A stretch of DNA of 64,000 nucleotides from CAVPGP01 sp963704025 (GCA_963704025.1 CAVPGP010000005.1:248001-312000), one strand, 5' to 3'. Positions 49,904 through 59,323 are shown, counted from the first letter of the stretch. The notes: generated by a model from the letters alone, not told the origin. Program-made: numbers and translations.

Positions 49904-51340
49904 ATGGTGCATTCGACGAGACGCAGGTGGTGGGCCCTCGCCCTCCTCAGCGTCGTGCAGTTCATGCTCGTGCTCGACATCGCGATCGTGAACGTCGCGC
50001 TGCCCTCGATCCAGGTCGACCTCGGCTTCTCGCAGGAGGACCTGCAATGGGTGATCAGCGCCTACGCGCTCGTCTTCGGCGGCTTCCTGCTGCTGGGCGG
50101 CCGGGCGGCCGACCTGCTCGGGCGGCGCCGGCTCTTCCTGGCCGGGCTCGCGTTGTTCAGCGCCGCCTCGCTCGTCGCCGGCCTCGCCTGGAACGAGCCG
50201 TCCCTGATCGGCGCCCGGGCGCTCCAGGGCCTCGGCGCGGCGATCATCGCCCCGGCGGCGCTCTCGATCCTGACGACGACGTTCTCCGAGGGGCGCGAGC
50301 GCAACATCGCGCTCGGCGTCTGGGGCGCGGTCGGCGGCTTCGGCGCCGCGGCCGGCGTCCTGCTCGGCGGGGTCTTCACGGACGCGCTCAGCTGGGAGTG
50401 GATCTTCTTCGTCAACATCCCGGTCGGCATCGCCGCGATGGCGCTCACGCCCGTGCTCCTGAACGAGAGCCGCGACGGGCGGGTGAGCCGGTTCGACGCG
50501 CTCGGCGCCCTGCTCGTGACGGCCGGGCTCTCGACGGCGGTCTTCGGGATCACGAAGGCGAACGACTACGGCTGGAGCTCGGGCCGGACGATCGGCATCT
50601 TCGCCGCCTCCCTCGCTCTCCTGGCCGCGTTCGTGCTCGTCGAGTCTCGCACTCGGGATCCGCTGATGTCGTTCTCGATCTTCCGGATCAAGACCGTCAC
50701 CGGCGCGAACGTCGCGGGCTTCATCCTCACGACGGCGCTCTTCTCGATGTTCCTGATGCTGACGCTCTACATGCAGCAGGTGCTCGGCTACTCGGCGATG
50801 AAGTCGGGTGTCGCGTACCTCGCCGTCGCCGGCACCTCGATCATCTGGGCGGCGGTCGCGTCGCAGCTCGTGACGAAGGTCGGCGTCAAGCCCGTGCTCG
50901 TGACGGGGATGAGCCTGCTGACGGTCGGGCTCCTGTACTTCACGCAGGTGTCGGTCGGCGGCTCGTACCTCGGCGACCTGCTGCCCGGGTTCCTGATCAT
51001 CGCGGTCGGGATGTCGTTCGCCTTCGTCGCGATCTCGATCGCGGCGCTCGCGGGGATCGAGGCCAAGGACGCCGGCCTCGCGTCGGGCCTGATCAACACG
51101 TCGCAGCAGATCGGCGGCGCGCTCGGGATCGCGGTGCTGTCGTCGGTGGCGATCGCCCACACAGAGAGCGCCGCCCAGGGCGGTGCCGCGCGCGCGGATG
51201 CGCTGACGACCGGTTTCCAGGCCGCCTTCTGGGTCGGGGCTGCCATCGGGGCGATCGGCGTCGTCGCCTCGCTCGTGCTCGTCCGCCGCGACGAGCTCGA
51301 GCGGGCCCCGCAGGCCGAGGCGATCCCGGCCGCCGCCTGA
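49904..51340 (+). CDS. MFS transporter, DHA2 family (drug exporter type)
   Basis: A 478-residue major facilitator with about 14 helices. Motif A-like LLLGGRAADLLGRRRLFLAG follows helix 2, motif C-like GPxxGG appears as AAAGVLLGGVFTDALSWEWI, and the D1 motif LVLDIAIVNVALPSIQVDL is typical of the EmrB/QacA DHA2 group. These are proton-coupled exporters of drugs and other hydrophobic compounds. The ATG at 49904 is used; the frame is open upstream to 49766 without protein-like sequence. No regulator gene is adjacent. A strong hairpin terminator follows. Confidence 0.93.
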   Translation: MVHSTRRRWWALALLSVVQFMLVLDIAIVNVALPSIQVDLGFSQEDLQWVISAYALVFGGFLLLGGRAADLLGRRRLFLAGLALFSAASLVAGLAWNEPSLIGARALQGLGAAIIAPAALSILTTTFSEGRERNIALGVWGAVGGFGAAAGVLLGGVFTDALSWEWIFFVNIPVGIAAMALTPVLLNESRDGRVSRFDALGALLVTAGLSTAVFGITKANDYGWSSGRTIGIFAASLALLAAFVLVESRTRDPLMSFSIFRIKTVTGANVAGFILTTALFSMFLMLTLYMQQVLGYSAMKSGVAYLAVAGTSIIWAAVASQLVTKVGVKPVLVTGMSLLTVGLLYFTQVSVGGSYLGDLLPGFLIIAVGMSFAFVAISIAALAGIEAKDAGLASGLINTSQQIGGALGIAVLSSVAIAHTESAAQGGAARADALTTGFQAAFWVGAAIGAIGVVASLVLVRRDELERAPQAEAIPAAA

Positions 51341-51371
51341 CGAATCCGCCCGGACGAGCGGTTCCGTCGGA

Positions 51372-51410
51372 ACGTGAAGAGCCCTGCCGCCGCCGCAGGG
51401 CTCTTCACGT
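51372..51410. terminator. hairpin terminator after MFS gene
   Basis: A 16-bp perfect stem (acgtgaagagccctgc at 51372-51387 and its complement at 51395-51410) with a 7-nt loop (cgccgcc) lies 31 nt after the transporter stop, between convergent genes. Confidence 0.88.
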
Positions 51411-51436
51411 GGGTCCCGGAGGCGCCCGCCCGTCCC

Positions 51437-51487
51437 TAAGCCGGCTGCGAGCCTAGGCCGGCCGCGAGTCTAGGCCGGCTGCGTGCC
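51437..51487. repeat. 17-bp tandem triplication with repeated stop codons
   Basis: taagccggctgcgagcc, taggccggccgcgagtc and taggccggctgcgtgcc follow one another exactly. On the minus strand each unit ends with a stop triplet (TAG, TAG, TAA). One of these is the stop of the small membrane protein gene at 51470. The copies differ by a few bases, so they are older than the 2818 triplication. Confidence 0.9.
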
Positions 51488-51649
51488 CTGACTCGTCGGC
51501 GGCATCACCGCGCCGATGATCCAGAAGATCGGCAAGAAGATGCCGATGATGAACATCACCCAGTGGCCCTTGCGAAGCGTGGTCACGCCGAGCGTCACGA
51601 TCAGGACGATGTACAGGACGGCTGCAAGCCCTCCGAATGCCCACCACAT
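51470..51649 (-). CDS. small two-helix membrane protein
   Basis: A 59-residue protein. The ATG at 51647-51649 follows ggaggcgct, a good SD. It has two hydrophobic helices (AFGGLAAVLYIVLIVTLGV and VMFIIGIFLPIFWIIGAVMP) joined by a short basic loop (TTLRKGHW), the arrangement of the PLDc_N/short SHOCT-lacking membrane proteins common in actinobacteria. The C-terminal residues SQGTQPA are encoded within the tandem repeat. Function is unknown. Confidence 0.75.
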   Translation of the reverse strand: MWWAFGGLAAVLYIVLIVTLGVTTLRKGHWVMFIIGIFLPIFWIIGAVMPPTSQGTQPA

Positions 51650-51805
51650 AGCGCCTCCGATTCTCTCGTTTAGGTCCACGGTGACAGTCGGCCGAGGCCG
51701 GGGCATCGTCCGATCAGGACGAGACGGGACGACCGGATGGATGCACAGATCGCGTGACGCCGCCGAGACACTTCGGGGGCGCGAGAGCCCGGCCGGCGCT
51801 GACCG

Positions 51806-53608
51806 TCAGCGGCGCCGGTAGACGACCGAGCGGCTGATCCCCGCGAGGTAGCCGGACCCCGCCTGGTTGACGCTCATCGCGACGCGGAGCGTCGAGGCTC
51901 CCTTCGGGAGCGCCGCCGTGAAGACCTTGGCCGAGCGTGCGTTGAGGTGCACCCGCTTCACGGTCACCCAGCGGCCGGCCGGCGACAGCCGCTGCAGCTG
52001 GACGAGGCGGAAGGCGAACGAGCGGGCGCCGACCACGCGGGTCGAGAACCGGCCCTTCGCGGTGACGCGGAACGCGACCGTCGGCCGCACGCCGACGGCG
52101 GTCGGAGCGCTCATGCCGCCGTTCCAGCCCGCCTTGTAGGCCGTGCCGATCCTCGGTCTCGCCGCGTACGCCCAGACACCGCCGTCCCCGGTCAGAAGGG
52201 TCGCGATCGCCCTCCACGATGCCTCCCCGGCCGGCTGCGCGTAGAGGATCACCTGCTGGCCCGCCTGCTTCGTCGGAATGGTCCCCGAGAGCCTGACGGC
52301 CCCTCCGAACCTGACCTCGCGCGCCGACGACGCCAGGGTCACGCCCGACGTCACGAACGTCACGTCCGCGCCGCGCATCGTGCCGACGTCGTTCTTCGCG
52401 ACCAGCCGGTAGTGGTACGTCGTGCCCGCGGTGAGACGCGAGAGCGCAGCCGTGACGGTGCGCTCGCCCGACCCGGAGCCGGCGCTCCTGGACGACGTCT
52501 TCGACCCGTAGCTCGTGCTCGTCCCGTACTCGAACCACCAGCTCGTCGAGCGCCCCTTCGGGTCGACCGCACCGGTCGCCGTCGCGGTGGACACGCCGAT
52601 GTCCCGCGCGCCACCGGTGCGAACGGCCGGCGCTACGGACGTGCTGAAGGCCTGGTCGGCGCCGAAGCTCGTGCCGGCGGAGTTCGTCGCCACGAGACGG
52701 TAGTGATACACCGTCGCCGCCTTCAGGCCCGTCTGTGAGGCCGACACGTTGACGGTGTTGGTTCCCGAGCCGGCGTTCTTCGACGAGGTCTTGGAGCCGT
52801 AGCTCGTCGACGTCCCGTACTCGAAGTACCACGTCGTCGACAGGCCGTTCGGCTGGACGGTGCCGTTCAACTTCGCCGAGGTCGGCGTGATCGTGGTCGC
52901 GGAGGCCGTGACCGCCGCAGGCGCCGACGCGGTCGAGAACGTCCTGTCGCCGCCCTTGCTCGTGCCCGCGTCGCTCGTCGCGACGAGCCGGTAGTGGTAC
53001 GTGCGGCCCCGCGAGAGGCTCGAGACGGGCGCGGAGACGCCCGTCGGGCTCGTCCCCGACCCTGCGCTCTTTGCGGTTGTCTTCGAACCGTAGCTCGTGC
53101 TCGTCCCGTACTCGAAGTACCAGTTCGTGCTGCGGCCGTTCGGGTCGACCGACCCGCTCAGCGTCGCCGACGAGACCGTGACGTCGGATGCGTCGCCCGT
53201 GACCGCTCCCGGCGCCGTCGTGGTGGCGAAGATCCCGTCCGCGCCATGACTCGTGCCGGAGCTGTTGGTGGCGACCAGCCGGTAGTGGTACGTCGTGCCG
53301 GGAGCGAGCGAGTCGAGCGCGGCCGAGACGTCGAGGTTCCCCGTGCCCGAGCCGGCGCTCTTGTTCGCTGTCTTCGAGCCGTAGCTCGTGCTCGTCCCGT
53401 ACTCGAGATACCAGGTCGTCGCCTGGCCGTTGGGGTTGACCGTGCCGCTCGCGGTCGCAGAGGTCGGCCCGACCGCGCTGACCGGACCGGTGATCGCGGT
53501 CGGCGTGGCGGCGTTCGCCGCGCCCGCGACCACGCTGAGAAGGACGATCCCCGTGGCGAGAACCGATCCAGCGAGGCGCCTGCCGAGGTTTCTCTTCCGA
53601 GTGCGCAT
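51806..53608 (-). CDS. secreted fibronectin type III-like repeat protein
   Basis: A 600-residue exported protein. The N-terminus is basic followed by a signal helix (GSVLATGIVLLSVVAGAANA, likely cleavage after ANA). Four Fn3-like repeats of about 95 residues follow, each containing WYFEYGTSTSYGSKT and YHYRLVATNSSGT-type segments. At DNA level the segment around the EYGTSTSYGSK codons recurs at about 52508, 52800, 53095 and 53380. A C-terminal Ig-like region (residues about 420-600) ends in SVVYRRR. It is probably a surface adhesin or matrix protein. The ATG at 53606-53608 is preferred; two upstream ATGs are open. Confidence 0.85.
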   Translation of the reverse strand: MRTRKRNLGRRLAGSVLATGIVLLSVVAGAANAATPTAITGPVSAVGPTSATASGTVNPNGQATTWYLEYGTSTSYGSKTANKSAGSGTGNLDVSAALDSLAPGTTYHYRLVATNSSGTSHGADGIFATTTAPGAVTGDASDVTVSSATLSGSVDPNGRSTNWYFEYGTSTSYGSKTTAKSAGSGTSPTGVSAPVSSLSRGRTYHYRLVATSDAGTSKGGDRTFSTASAPAAVTASATTITPTSAKLNGTVQPNGLSTTWYFEYGTSTSYGSKTSSKNAGSGTNTVNVSASQTGLKAATVYHYRLVATNSAGTSFGADQAFSTSVAPAVRTGGARDIGVSTATATGAVDPKGRSTSWWFEYGTSTSYGSKTSSRSAGSGSGERTVTAALSRLTAGTTYHYRLVAKNDVGTMRGADVTFVTSGVTLASSAREVRFGGAVRLSGTIPTKQAGQQVILYAQPAGEASWRAIATLLTGDGGVWAYAARPRIGTAYKAGWNGGMSAPTAVGVRPTVAFRVTAKGRFSTRVVGARSFAFRLVQLQRLSPAGRWVTVKRVHLNARSAKVFTAALPKGASTLRVAMSVNQAGSGYLAGISRSVVYRRR

Positions 53609-53618
53609 CTGTCGCTCA

Positions 53619-53630
53619 GGGCTATAGCCC
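53619..53630. promoter_or_regulatory. 12-bp palindrome upstream of the Fn3-repeat gene
   Basis: GGGCTATAGCCC is a perfect palindrome lying 10 nt before the chosen ATG, where it could be an operator or pair to hide the ribosome site. It overlaps an alternative upstream ATG. No regulator is known for it. Confidence 0.35.
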
Positions 53631-53755
53631 ATGAACGTAATGCCCATGCAATGCGGAGGAAAGGATTCGCTGAGGTCGCCGCTCGCGCACAAGCGTGCCG
53701 GCCCGTTTACCGGCGGTTGGGCTCGCGTTGACCGTCAGGGCGCAGCCTCGAGGGA

Positions 53756-55813
53756 ATGGCGCTGTCGTCGGATCTCCAATCGAAGAAGGGCCGGCCCCCG
53801 CGCGGCGCGCGCGGGGACACAGGGCTGGTCCGGGAGATCGCCGCCGCGGTCTCGACCGACGAGGTCGCTGCGCGGGTCCTCGTCACCGCCTGCGCGACCC
53901 TCGCCGTCGGGTGGCTCGGCCTCAAGGAGGCGGTCGGCGCCGTCGTGGCCTCCCAGATCTTCAGCGAAGCGGTCAAGCGGGCCGTGGAGCGCGCCCGGCT
54001 GTCCGCGCGCAAGACGTGGGCGGCGGTGCTGCTCCTGCTGCTCTTCAACCTCGCACAGCGCGCATTCGCCGCCGTGCGGCGGGGCCTCCTCGGGCCTGGG
54101 AGGGACACGCCCCGCCGCTCGGGCCTGCCTTACCGGTCCGGCCTGAGGGCGTCGGCCGTCGCGACCGCGACAGTCACGGTCCTCGCCGTCGGCACGATCA
54201 CGGCGCTGGAGCTCGCCGTCGGACACTCGCTCGTGAGCGAGCGGCGCACGACGCTCTTCAGCGCCGACCGGGTTCCGGCCGACCGGCCGACGCCGCCCGG
54301 TACGACACCGTCGACGATTCCGACGAATCCGACGGTGCCGACGGTGACGGAACGGCCCCCGCCGACCGGCACCGGTCCCGTCACGACCGGGCCGGAGCCA
54401 CCGCAGCTCCACCTGCCACGGACGGAGCCGCGCGCCGAGGCAACAGGGCCGCACGGAAGCCGCGTCAGCTTCGACGTCACGGCCGATGAAGGCCGGGTCA
54501 GCTGCTCGCCCGCCTCGGGCTCCCTGTTCGCGATCGGAACGACACGCGTCCGCTGCACCGCGACGGCGGGCGATCGCCGCGCCTCGGCCTCCTTCGACGT
54601 GGCCGTCGTCGACGAGACCGCGCCGCGGCTGACGCTGCCCCGGAGCATCGAGAGGCAGCTGGGCGAGGGCCGCAGCACGATCACGTATCGCGTTTCCGCG
54701 CTCGACGTGGTCGACGGCCCGCTCTCGCCGAGCTGCTCGCCCGCCTCGGGCGCGAGCTTCCTGCTCGGGACGACCCGCGTAAGGTGCTCGACGGTCGACG
54801 CGCACGGGAACCGCGCCTCCGGCAGCTTCCCCGTGCGGCTGACGCAGGCGCCGCCCGGCGTCCCCGAGCTCCGGCTGCCCGGCACGATCGTCCTGGAGGC
54901 GACGGGGCCGGACGGAGCTGCAGCGACTTACGCGGTCTCGGCCGCTGCGTCCGGCGAGGAGACGGCAGTCAGCTGCTCCCAGGCCTCGGGGTCGATCTTC
55001 CGCGTCGGCACGACCCGCGTGACCTGCACCGCGACGGCCGGCGGCGCGGAGGCCCGGGGCAGCTTCGACGTCGTCGTGCGCGACACGACCCGCCCGGAGC
55101 TGACGCTGCCGGAGGTCGACCCGGTCGAGGCGGTCGCACGCGAGGGTACAGCGTTGACGTTTCGCACCGAGGCCCGGGACCTCGTCGACGGCGAGCTCAC
55201 ACCCAGCTGCAGCGCCGCGTCAGGGGCCGTCTTCCCGATCGGGACGACGACGGTCGACTGCACCGTCTCGGACGCCGCGGGCAACGCGAGCCGCGGCAGC
55301 TTCTCGGTGACCGTCTTCGACGGGCCGCCGCAGATCGACCCGCCCGCTCCGATCGTCGTCGACTACACGAGCACCAGGGGGACGAAGGTCACCTACGCCG
55401 TCACCGCGCGGGACCGCGTCGACGGCGCCTTGACGCCGACCTGCACACGCCCTTCGGGATCGTCCTTCGCGATCGGGACGACGAGCGTCAAGTGCACGGC
55501 GGTCGATTCCGCCGGCCAAGACTCGAGCGCGGACTTCACCGTCACGGTTCGCGACCGCGTCGCGCCACAGCTCACGCTGCCGACCGACATCGTCGCGACC
55601 GCACCCGTCGGGGCCAAGTCCAGGCTGGTGAGCTTCGACACGTCGGCCTGGGACGCCGTCGACAAGGCCGTGCCGATCGCCTGCACGCCGCGCTCGGGCT
55701 CCTCCTTCCCGATCGGAACGACGACCGTGAGCTGCCGTGCGACCGACAAGTCCGGCAACACGCGAACGGGCCGCTTCACGGTCACGGTCAACGAGCCCGT
55801 CGATCTCCGCTAG
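53756..55813 (+). CDS. membrane-anchored HYR-domain repeat protein
   Basis: A 685-residue protein. The first 165 residues contain cytoplasmic basic segments and three hydrophobic stretches (VLVTACATLAVGWLGLKEAV, WAAVLLLLLFNLAQRAF, AVATATVTVLAVGTITALEL). A Pro/Thr-rich stalk (residues about 180-225) leads into six or so HYR (hyalin-like) repeats. Each carries an SCSPASGSLFAIGTTRVRCT-like pattern with paired cysteines and a closing GxF strand. HYR domains are Ig-like adhesion modules. Residues 1-165 are unusual for the family, suggesting a novel anchor. The gene diverges from the Fn3-repeat gene, and the two may build a surface structure together. Confidence 0.85.
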   Translation: MALSSDLQSKKGRPPRGARGDTGLVREIAAAVSTDEVAARVLVTACATLAVGWLGLKEAVGAVVASQIFSEAVKRAVERARLSARKTWAAVLLLLLFNLAQRAFAAVRRGLLGPGRDTPRRSGLPYRSGLRASAVATATVTVLAVGTITALELAVGHSLVSERRTTLFSADRVPADRPTPPGTTPSTIPTNPTVPTVTERPPPTGTGPVTTGPEPPQLHLPRTEPRAEATGPHGSRVSFDVTADEGRVSCSPASGSLFAIGTTRVRCTATAGDRRASASFDVAVVDETAPRLTLPRSIERQLGEGRSTITYRVSALDVVDGPLSPSCSPASGASFLLGTTRVRCSTVDAHGNRASGSFPVRLTQAPPGVPELRLPGTIVLEATGPDGAAATYAVSAAASGEETAVSCSQASGSIFRVGTTRVTCTATAGGAEARGSFDVVVRDTTRPELTLPEVDPVEAVAREGTALTFRTEARDLVDGELTPSCSAASGAVFPIGTTTVDCTVSDAAGNASRGSFSVTVFDGPPQIDPPAPIVVDYTSTRGTKVTYAVTARDRVDGALTPTCTRPSGSSFAIGTTSVKCTAVDSAGQDSSADFTVTVRDRVAPQLTLPTDIVATAPVGAKSRLVSFDTSAWDAVDKAVPIACTPRSGSSFPIGTTTVSCRATDKSGNTRTGRFTVTVNEPVDLR

Positions 55814-55819
55814 CGACGC

Positions 55820-57406
55820 TCAGCCCCTTGCGCCCACCTCGGCCGCGACCACCGGCGCGCCCAGCCGCTCGAGCAGGTGGTCGCCGACGCGCAGCGAGTT
55901 CGCCATCGCGGTCAGCGCCGGGTTGACGGCGCCGATGCTGGGGAAGACGCTCGTGTCGACGACGTAGAGGTTGTCCAGCTCGTGGGCGCGGCAGTCGACG
56001 TTCAGCACCGACGTGGCCGGATCCGCCCCGAAGCGGCACGTCCCCGCCTGGTGGGCGACCCCCGCGACCGGGATCTCGTTCTTCATGTACGCGAAGCGGC
56101 TGAGGAGGTGCTCGTCGTTCAGGTCGAGCTTCCCGAGCATCGACTTCAGCTTCGCGTAGAGCTGCTGCTTCGGCACGTCGTTCGTGGCCGTGTAGACGAG
56201 CGTGAGCCTCCCGTCGCCGTCGACCGTGACCCGGTTCTCGGGCCGGGGCAGATCCTCCGTCGAGAGCCAGAAGTCGATCGCGTGTCGGGCGATGCGCTCG
56301 AGCGACCAGTGCGGCGCCAGCTTCGTCTCGCCCGGCTTCTCGCCGCGGAACATCGGCTCCTGCGACTTGCCGACCATCTGGATGTTCCCGAGCGGATACT
56401 CGAACTCGTCGTTCGCGAAGTAGAAGTCGTTGAGGCCGAGCGTCTTCTGGTAGACGGTGGGGTTCTCCTCGCGGGAGAGCGCGAGCACGGCCTGGCTGTT
56501 GTGGAACATGTAGTTCCGGCCGACCTGGTCCGAGCCGTTCGCGAGCCCGTTCGGATGCCGCTCGTTCGCGGAGAGGAGCAGCAGCTTGGCGGTGTTCGCC
56601 GCGCCGCAGGCGAGCACGACGATCGGCGCCGAGTATCGCTCGACGGCCCCGTCGCGGGTGACGACGGCCTCCGTGACCGCCGTCCCGGGCTCGTTCGTCT
56701 CCAGCTTGACGGCCTGCGCGTTCGTCAGCAGCGTCACGTTCGGATGCTCGAGCGCCGGCCTGACGCCCAGCACCTCCGCGTCCGACTTGCCGTGCACCGC
56801 GCAGGGGAAGCCGTCGCAGTTCTGACAGCGCACGCAGATGCTGTACGGCATGTTCGCCTCGTTGAGCCTGACTCCGCAGGGGGCGTGGAACGGGTGGTAA
56901 CCCGCAGCGGCGAGGTCGTCGGAGAGCTGCTGGATGCGGGGCTCGTGGGAGAGCGGGGGGAACGGGTACGGCGCGCTCGCAGGCCCCTCGGTCGGATCCT
57001 CTCCGCGCGCGCCGTGCACCTCGTAGAACTGCTCGGCGCGCGTGTAGTACGGCTCCAGCTCGTCGTACGAGATCGGCCATGCGGGCGACACCCCGTCGTG
57101 GTGTCGCAGCTCGCCGAAGTCGTCCGGCCGGAGCCGGTAGAGCGCCGCCCCGTAGAGCTTGGTCGCGCCGCCCACGAAGTAGTGGATCTGCGGCTGGAAC
57201 GGCTTGCCCCGCTCGTCGTACCAGGTGTCCTCCGACACGTAGCGGTTGTCGACGAAGACGTCCTGGGCGAGCCAGTTGGAGGGCTCGCGCGGGAGCCAGT
57301 CGCCCCGCTCGAGCAGCAGGATCTCGAGCCCGGACGGCGCGAGCTGGCGCGCAAGGGTGCCGCCGCCGGCGCCGGTTCCGATGATGATCACGTCGTAGTC
57401 GTCCAT
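55820..57406 (-). CDS. GMC-family FAD-dependent oxidoreductase
   Basis: A 528-residue glucose-methanol-choline oxidoreductase. FAD binds at YDVIIIGTGAGGGTLARQLA (GxGxxG, residues 5-24), with the GMC motif FVGGATKLYGAALYRLRPDD near 80. The catalytic His region is VAGVAHQAGTCRFGADPATS near 445, and VVDTSVFPSIGAVNPALTAM ends it. A cysteine-rich stretch (CVRCQNCDGFPCAVHGK) near residue 195 is shared with a bacterial subgroup whose substrates include sugars and alcohols. It lies 21 nt after a GH15 gene in a carbohydrate-oxidation operon, so a sugar substrate is plausible. Confidence 0.92.
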   Translation of the reverse strand: MDDYDVIIIGTGAGGGTLARQLAPSGLEILLLERGDWLPREPSNWLAQDVFVDNRYVSEDTWYDERGKPFQPQIHYFVGGATKLYGAALYRLRPDDFGELRHHDGVSPAWPISYDELEPYYTRAEQFYEVHGARGEDPTEGPASAPYPFPPLSHEPRIQQLSDDLAAAGYHPFHAPCGVRLNEANMPYSICVRCQNCDGFPCAVHGKSDAEVLGVRPALEHPNVTLLTNAQAVKLETNEPGTAVTEAVVTRDGAVERYSAPIVVLACGAANTAKLLLLSANERHPNGLANGSDQVGRNYMFHNSQAVLALSREENPTVYQKTLGLNDFYFANDEFEYPLGNIQMVGKSQEPMFRGEKPGETKLAPHWSLERIARHAIDFWLSTEDLPRPENRVTVDGDGRLTLVYTATNDVPKQQLYAKLKSMLGKLDLNDEHLLSRFAYMKNEIPVAGVAHQAGTCRFGADPATSVLNVDCRAHELDNLYVVDTSVFPSIGAVNPALTAMANSLRVGDHLLERLGAPVVAAEVGARG

Positions 57407-57427
57407 GAGAGCTCCTTCGAAATCGTC

Positions 57428-59323
57428 TCAGTACTGGGCCATCGTCTCCAGGACGACGATCCGCGCCGCCGCCTCGATCAGCGCGAGATGGGAGAACGCC
57501 TGCGGGAAGTTTCCGAGGTGCCGGCCGGTGCCGGTGTCGAACTCCTCGGCGAAGAGGCCGAGCGGCGAGGAGATCCGCAGCAGACGCTCCATCATGTCGC
57601 GCGCCTGCTGCAGCTCGCCCACGATCGCGAGCGCCGAGACAAGCCAGAACGAGCAGATCAGGAACGTTCCCTCCTTCCCCGAGAGGCCGTCGTCGGTCTC
57701 GTCGGTCCGGTAGCGGAGGACGAACCCGTCCTCGGTCAGCCCTTCGGCGATCGCCAGGACGGTGTTCCGCAGGCGCTCGTCCTCGGGAGGGAGAAAGCCG
57801 AAGCTCCCGGCCAGGAGCGTCGACGCGTCGAGCCCGTCCGCGGCGTAGTGCTGCCGGAGGACCCCTGCGTCGGTGACGCCGTTCGCGAGCACGTCGGCCT
57901 TGATCTCCTCCGCCGTGGCACCCCACGTCTGAGCCAGGGCCGAGTCGCCGCGGATCTCCGCTAGCGAGGCAGCGCGGTCCATCGCGACCCAGCACATGAC
58001 CTTGGACGAGACGTAGTGTTGCGGCTCCCCGCGGGCCTCCCAGATTCCCTGGTCGGGCTCCCGCCAGACCCTCGTTGCGCATTCGGCCTGCGACTCGACG
58101 ATCGGCCAGAGCCGGCGCGGGAGGCGCTCCGCCTGTCGCGTGTGGAGCAGGATCGAGTCGAGGACGGCGCCGAAGACGTCGTTCTGCCGCTGGTCGAAGG
58201 CCGCGTTGCCGATGCGCACCGGCCGCGCGCCCGCATAGCCGGAGAGGTCGTCGCGCGTCGTCTCGGGGAGCTGTCGCCGCCCGTCGATGCCGTACATGAT
58301 CTGCAGCGAGCCGTCCTCCGTCGGCTCCACGTCGGCGACGAACTGCATGAACTCGTCCGCCTCCCAGTCGAGCCCGAGCCAGTGCAGCGCCTGCAGCGTG
58401 AAGGTGGCGTCGCGCATCCATGTGTAGCGGTAGTCCCAGTTGCGCTCACCCCCGGGCGTCTCGGGGAGCGACGTCGTCAGCGCCGCGACGGTTGCGCCGG
58501 TGGGCATGTACGTCAGGCCCTTGATCGCGAGCGCCGAGCGCTGGATCGGGTCGCGCCAGCGGTGGTCCGGGATCCGCGCCCTCCCTAGCCAGGCGCGCCA
58601 GTAGCGCACCGTGGCGGCCATCCGCGCCTCGGCGTCCTCGAGGTCCTCGGGGACCTCCAGGCCCTCCGCCCACGACAGCGCGCAATAGGCACGGTCGCCG
58701 GCGTTCAGGACGTGCCGGGCGCGCACGCGCTCGCCCTCGATGCCGAGGGCGAGGTCGGTCGCGAGGCGGACGGTCTGTCCCCCGCCCGTCGCGTCCGCGG
58801 CGTGCAGGCCTTCGTCGACGAGCGTCCACTGCGCCGGCGAGCGCCCGTAGTCGAACGCGGGCTCGCAGACGAGCTCGATCTCGACGTCCCCTTCGACGCA
58901 CTCCAGGGTTCGTACCAGCATGTGGTCTGCGTCGTCGTCGGCGGGCGGCCGCGTGTGCGGCGTGACCGTGTCCGGGCCCCGCGTCGGCCCCATCGTCAGC
59001 GCGTCTCGCGCGACGACCCAGCCCGAGGGCGTCTTCCACGTCGAGACGAGCACGTTCGTCCCGGGGTCGTATGCACGCGCCGTCGGGTGGTTGATGCCGA
59101 ACGGCCCGAACCGGAACGAGCCCGCCTGGCGGTCGAGCAGGGCCCCGAACATGCTCGGCGCGTCGAAGCTGGGGGCACAGAGCCAGTCGACCGCGCCGTC
59201 CGGGGCGATCAGCGCGCCCGTGTGGCAGTTCGAGAGGAACGCGTATTCCGCGATCGGCGGGAACGGCGACGGGGCCGCCGCGCTCTGCGCGCGCGGCTCG
59301 CCTTTAGCCTCGGCCGTCGTCAC
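57428..59323 (-). CDS. glycoside hydrolase family 15 protein
   Basis: A 631-residue GH15 enzyme (glucoamylase/trehalase-like). An N-terminal beta-sandwich (IAEYAFLSNCHTGALIAPDG) precedes the (alpha/alpha)6 barrel. The barrel has GGERNWDYRYTWMRDATFTL near residue 290, SKVMCWVAMDRAASLAE, EGTFLICSFWLVSALAIVGE and FNFPQAFSHLALIEAA-like LGNFPQAFSHLALIEAAARI. Actinobacterial GH15 members include trehalases, so trehalose is a reasonable substrate alongside alpha-glucans. The GTG at 59321-59323 overlaps the zwf stop (GTGA). Confidence 0.92.
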   Translation of the reverse strand: MTTAEAKGEPRAQSAAAPSPFPPIAEYAFLSNCHTGALIAPDGAVDWLCAPSFDAPSMFGALLDRQAGSFRFGPFGINHPTARAYDPGTNVLVSTWKTPSGWVVARDALTMGPTRGPDTVTPHTRPPADDDADHMLVRTLECVEGDVEIELVCEPAFDYGRSPAQWTLVDEGLHAADATGGGQTVRLATDLALGIEGERVRARHVLNAGDRAYCALSWAEGLEVPEDLEDAEARMAATVRYWRAWLGRARIPDHRWRDPIQRSALAIKGLTYMPTGATVAALTTSLPETPGGERNWDYRYTWMRDATFTLQALHWLGLDWEADEFMQFVADVEPTEDGSLQIMYGIDGRRQLPETTRDDLSGYAGARPVRIGNAAFDQRQNDVFGAVLDSILLHTRQAERLPRRLWPIVESQAECATRVWREPDQGIWEARGEPQHYVSSKVMCWVAMDRAASLAEIRGDSALAQTWGATAEEIKADVLANGVTDAGVLRQHYAADGLDASTLLAGSFGFLPPEDERLRNTVLAIAEGLTEDGFVLRYRTDETDDGLSGKEGTFLICSFWLVSALAIVGELQQARDMMERLLRISSPLGLFAEEFDTGTGRHLGNFPQAFSHLALIEAAARIVVLETMAQY

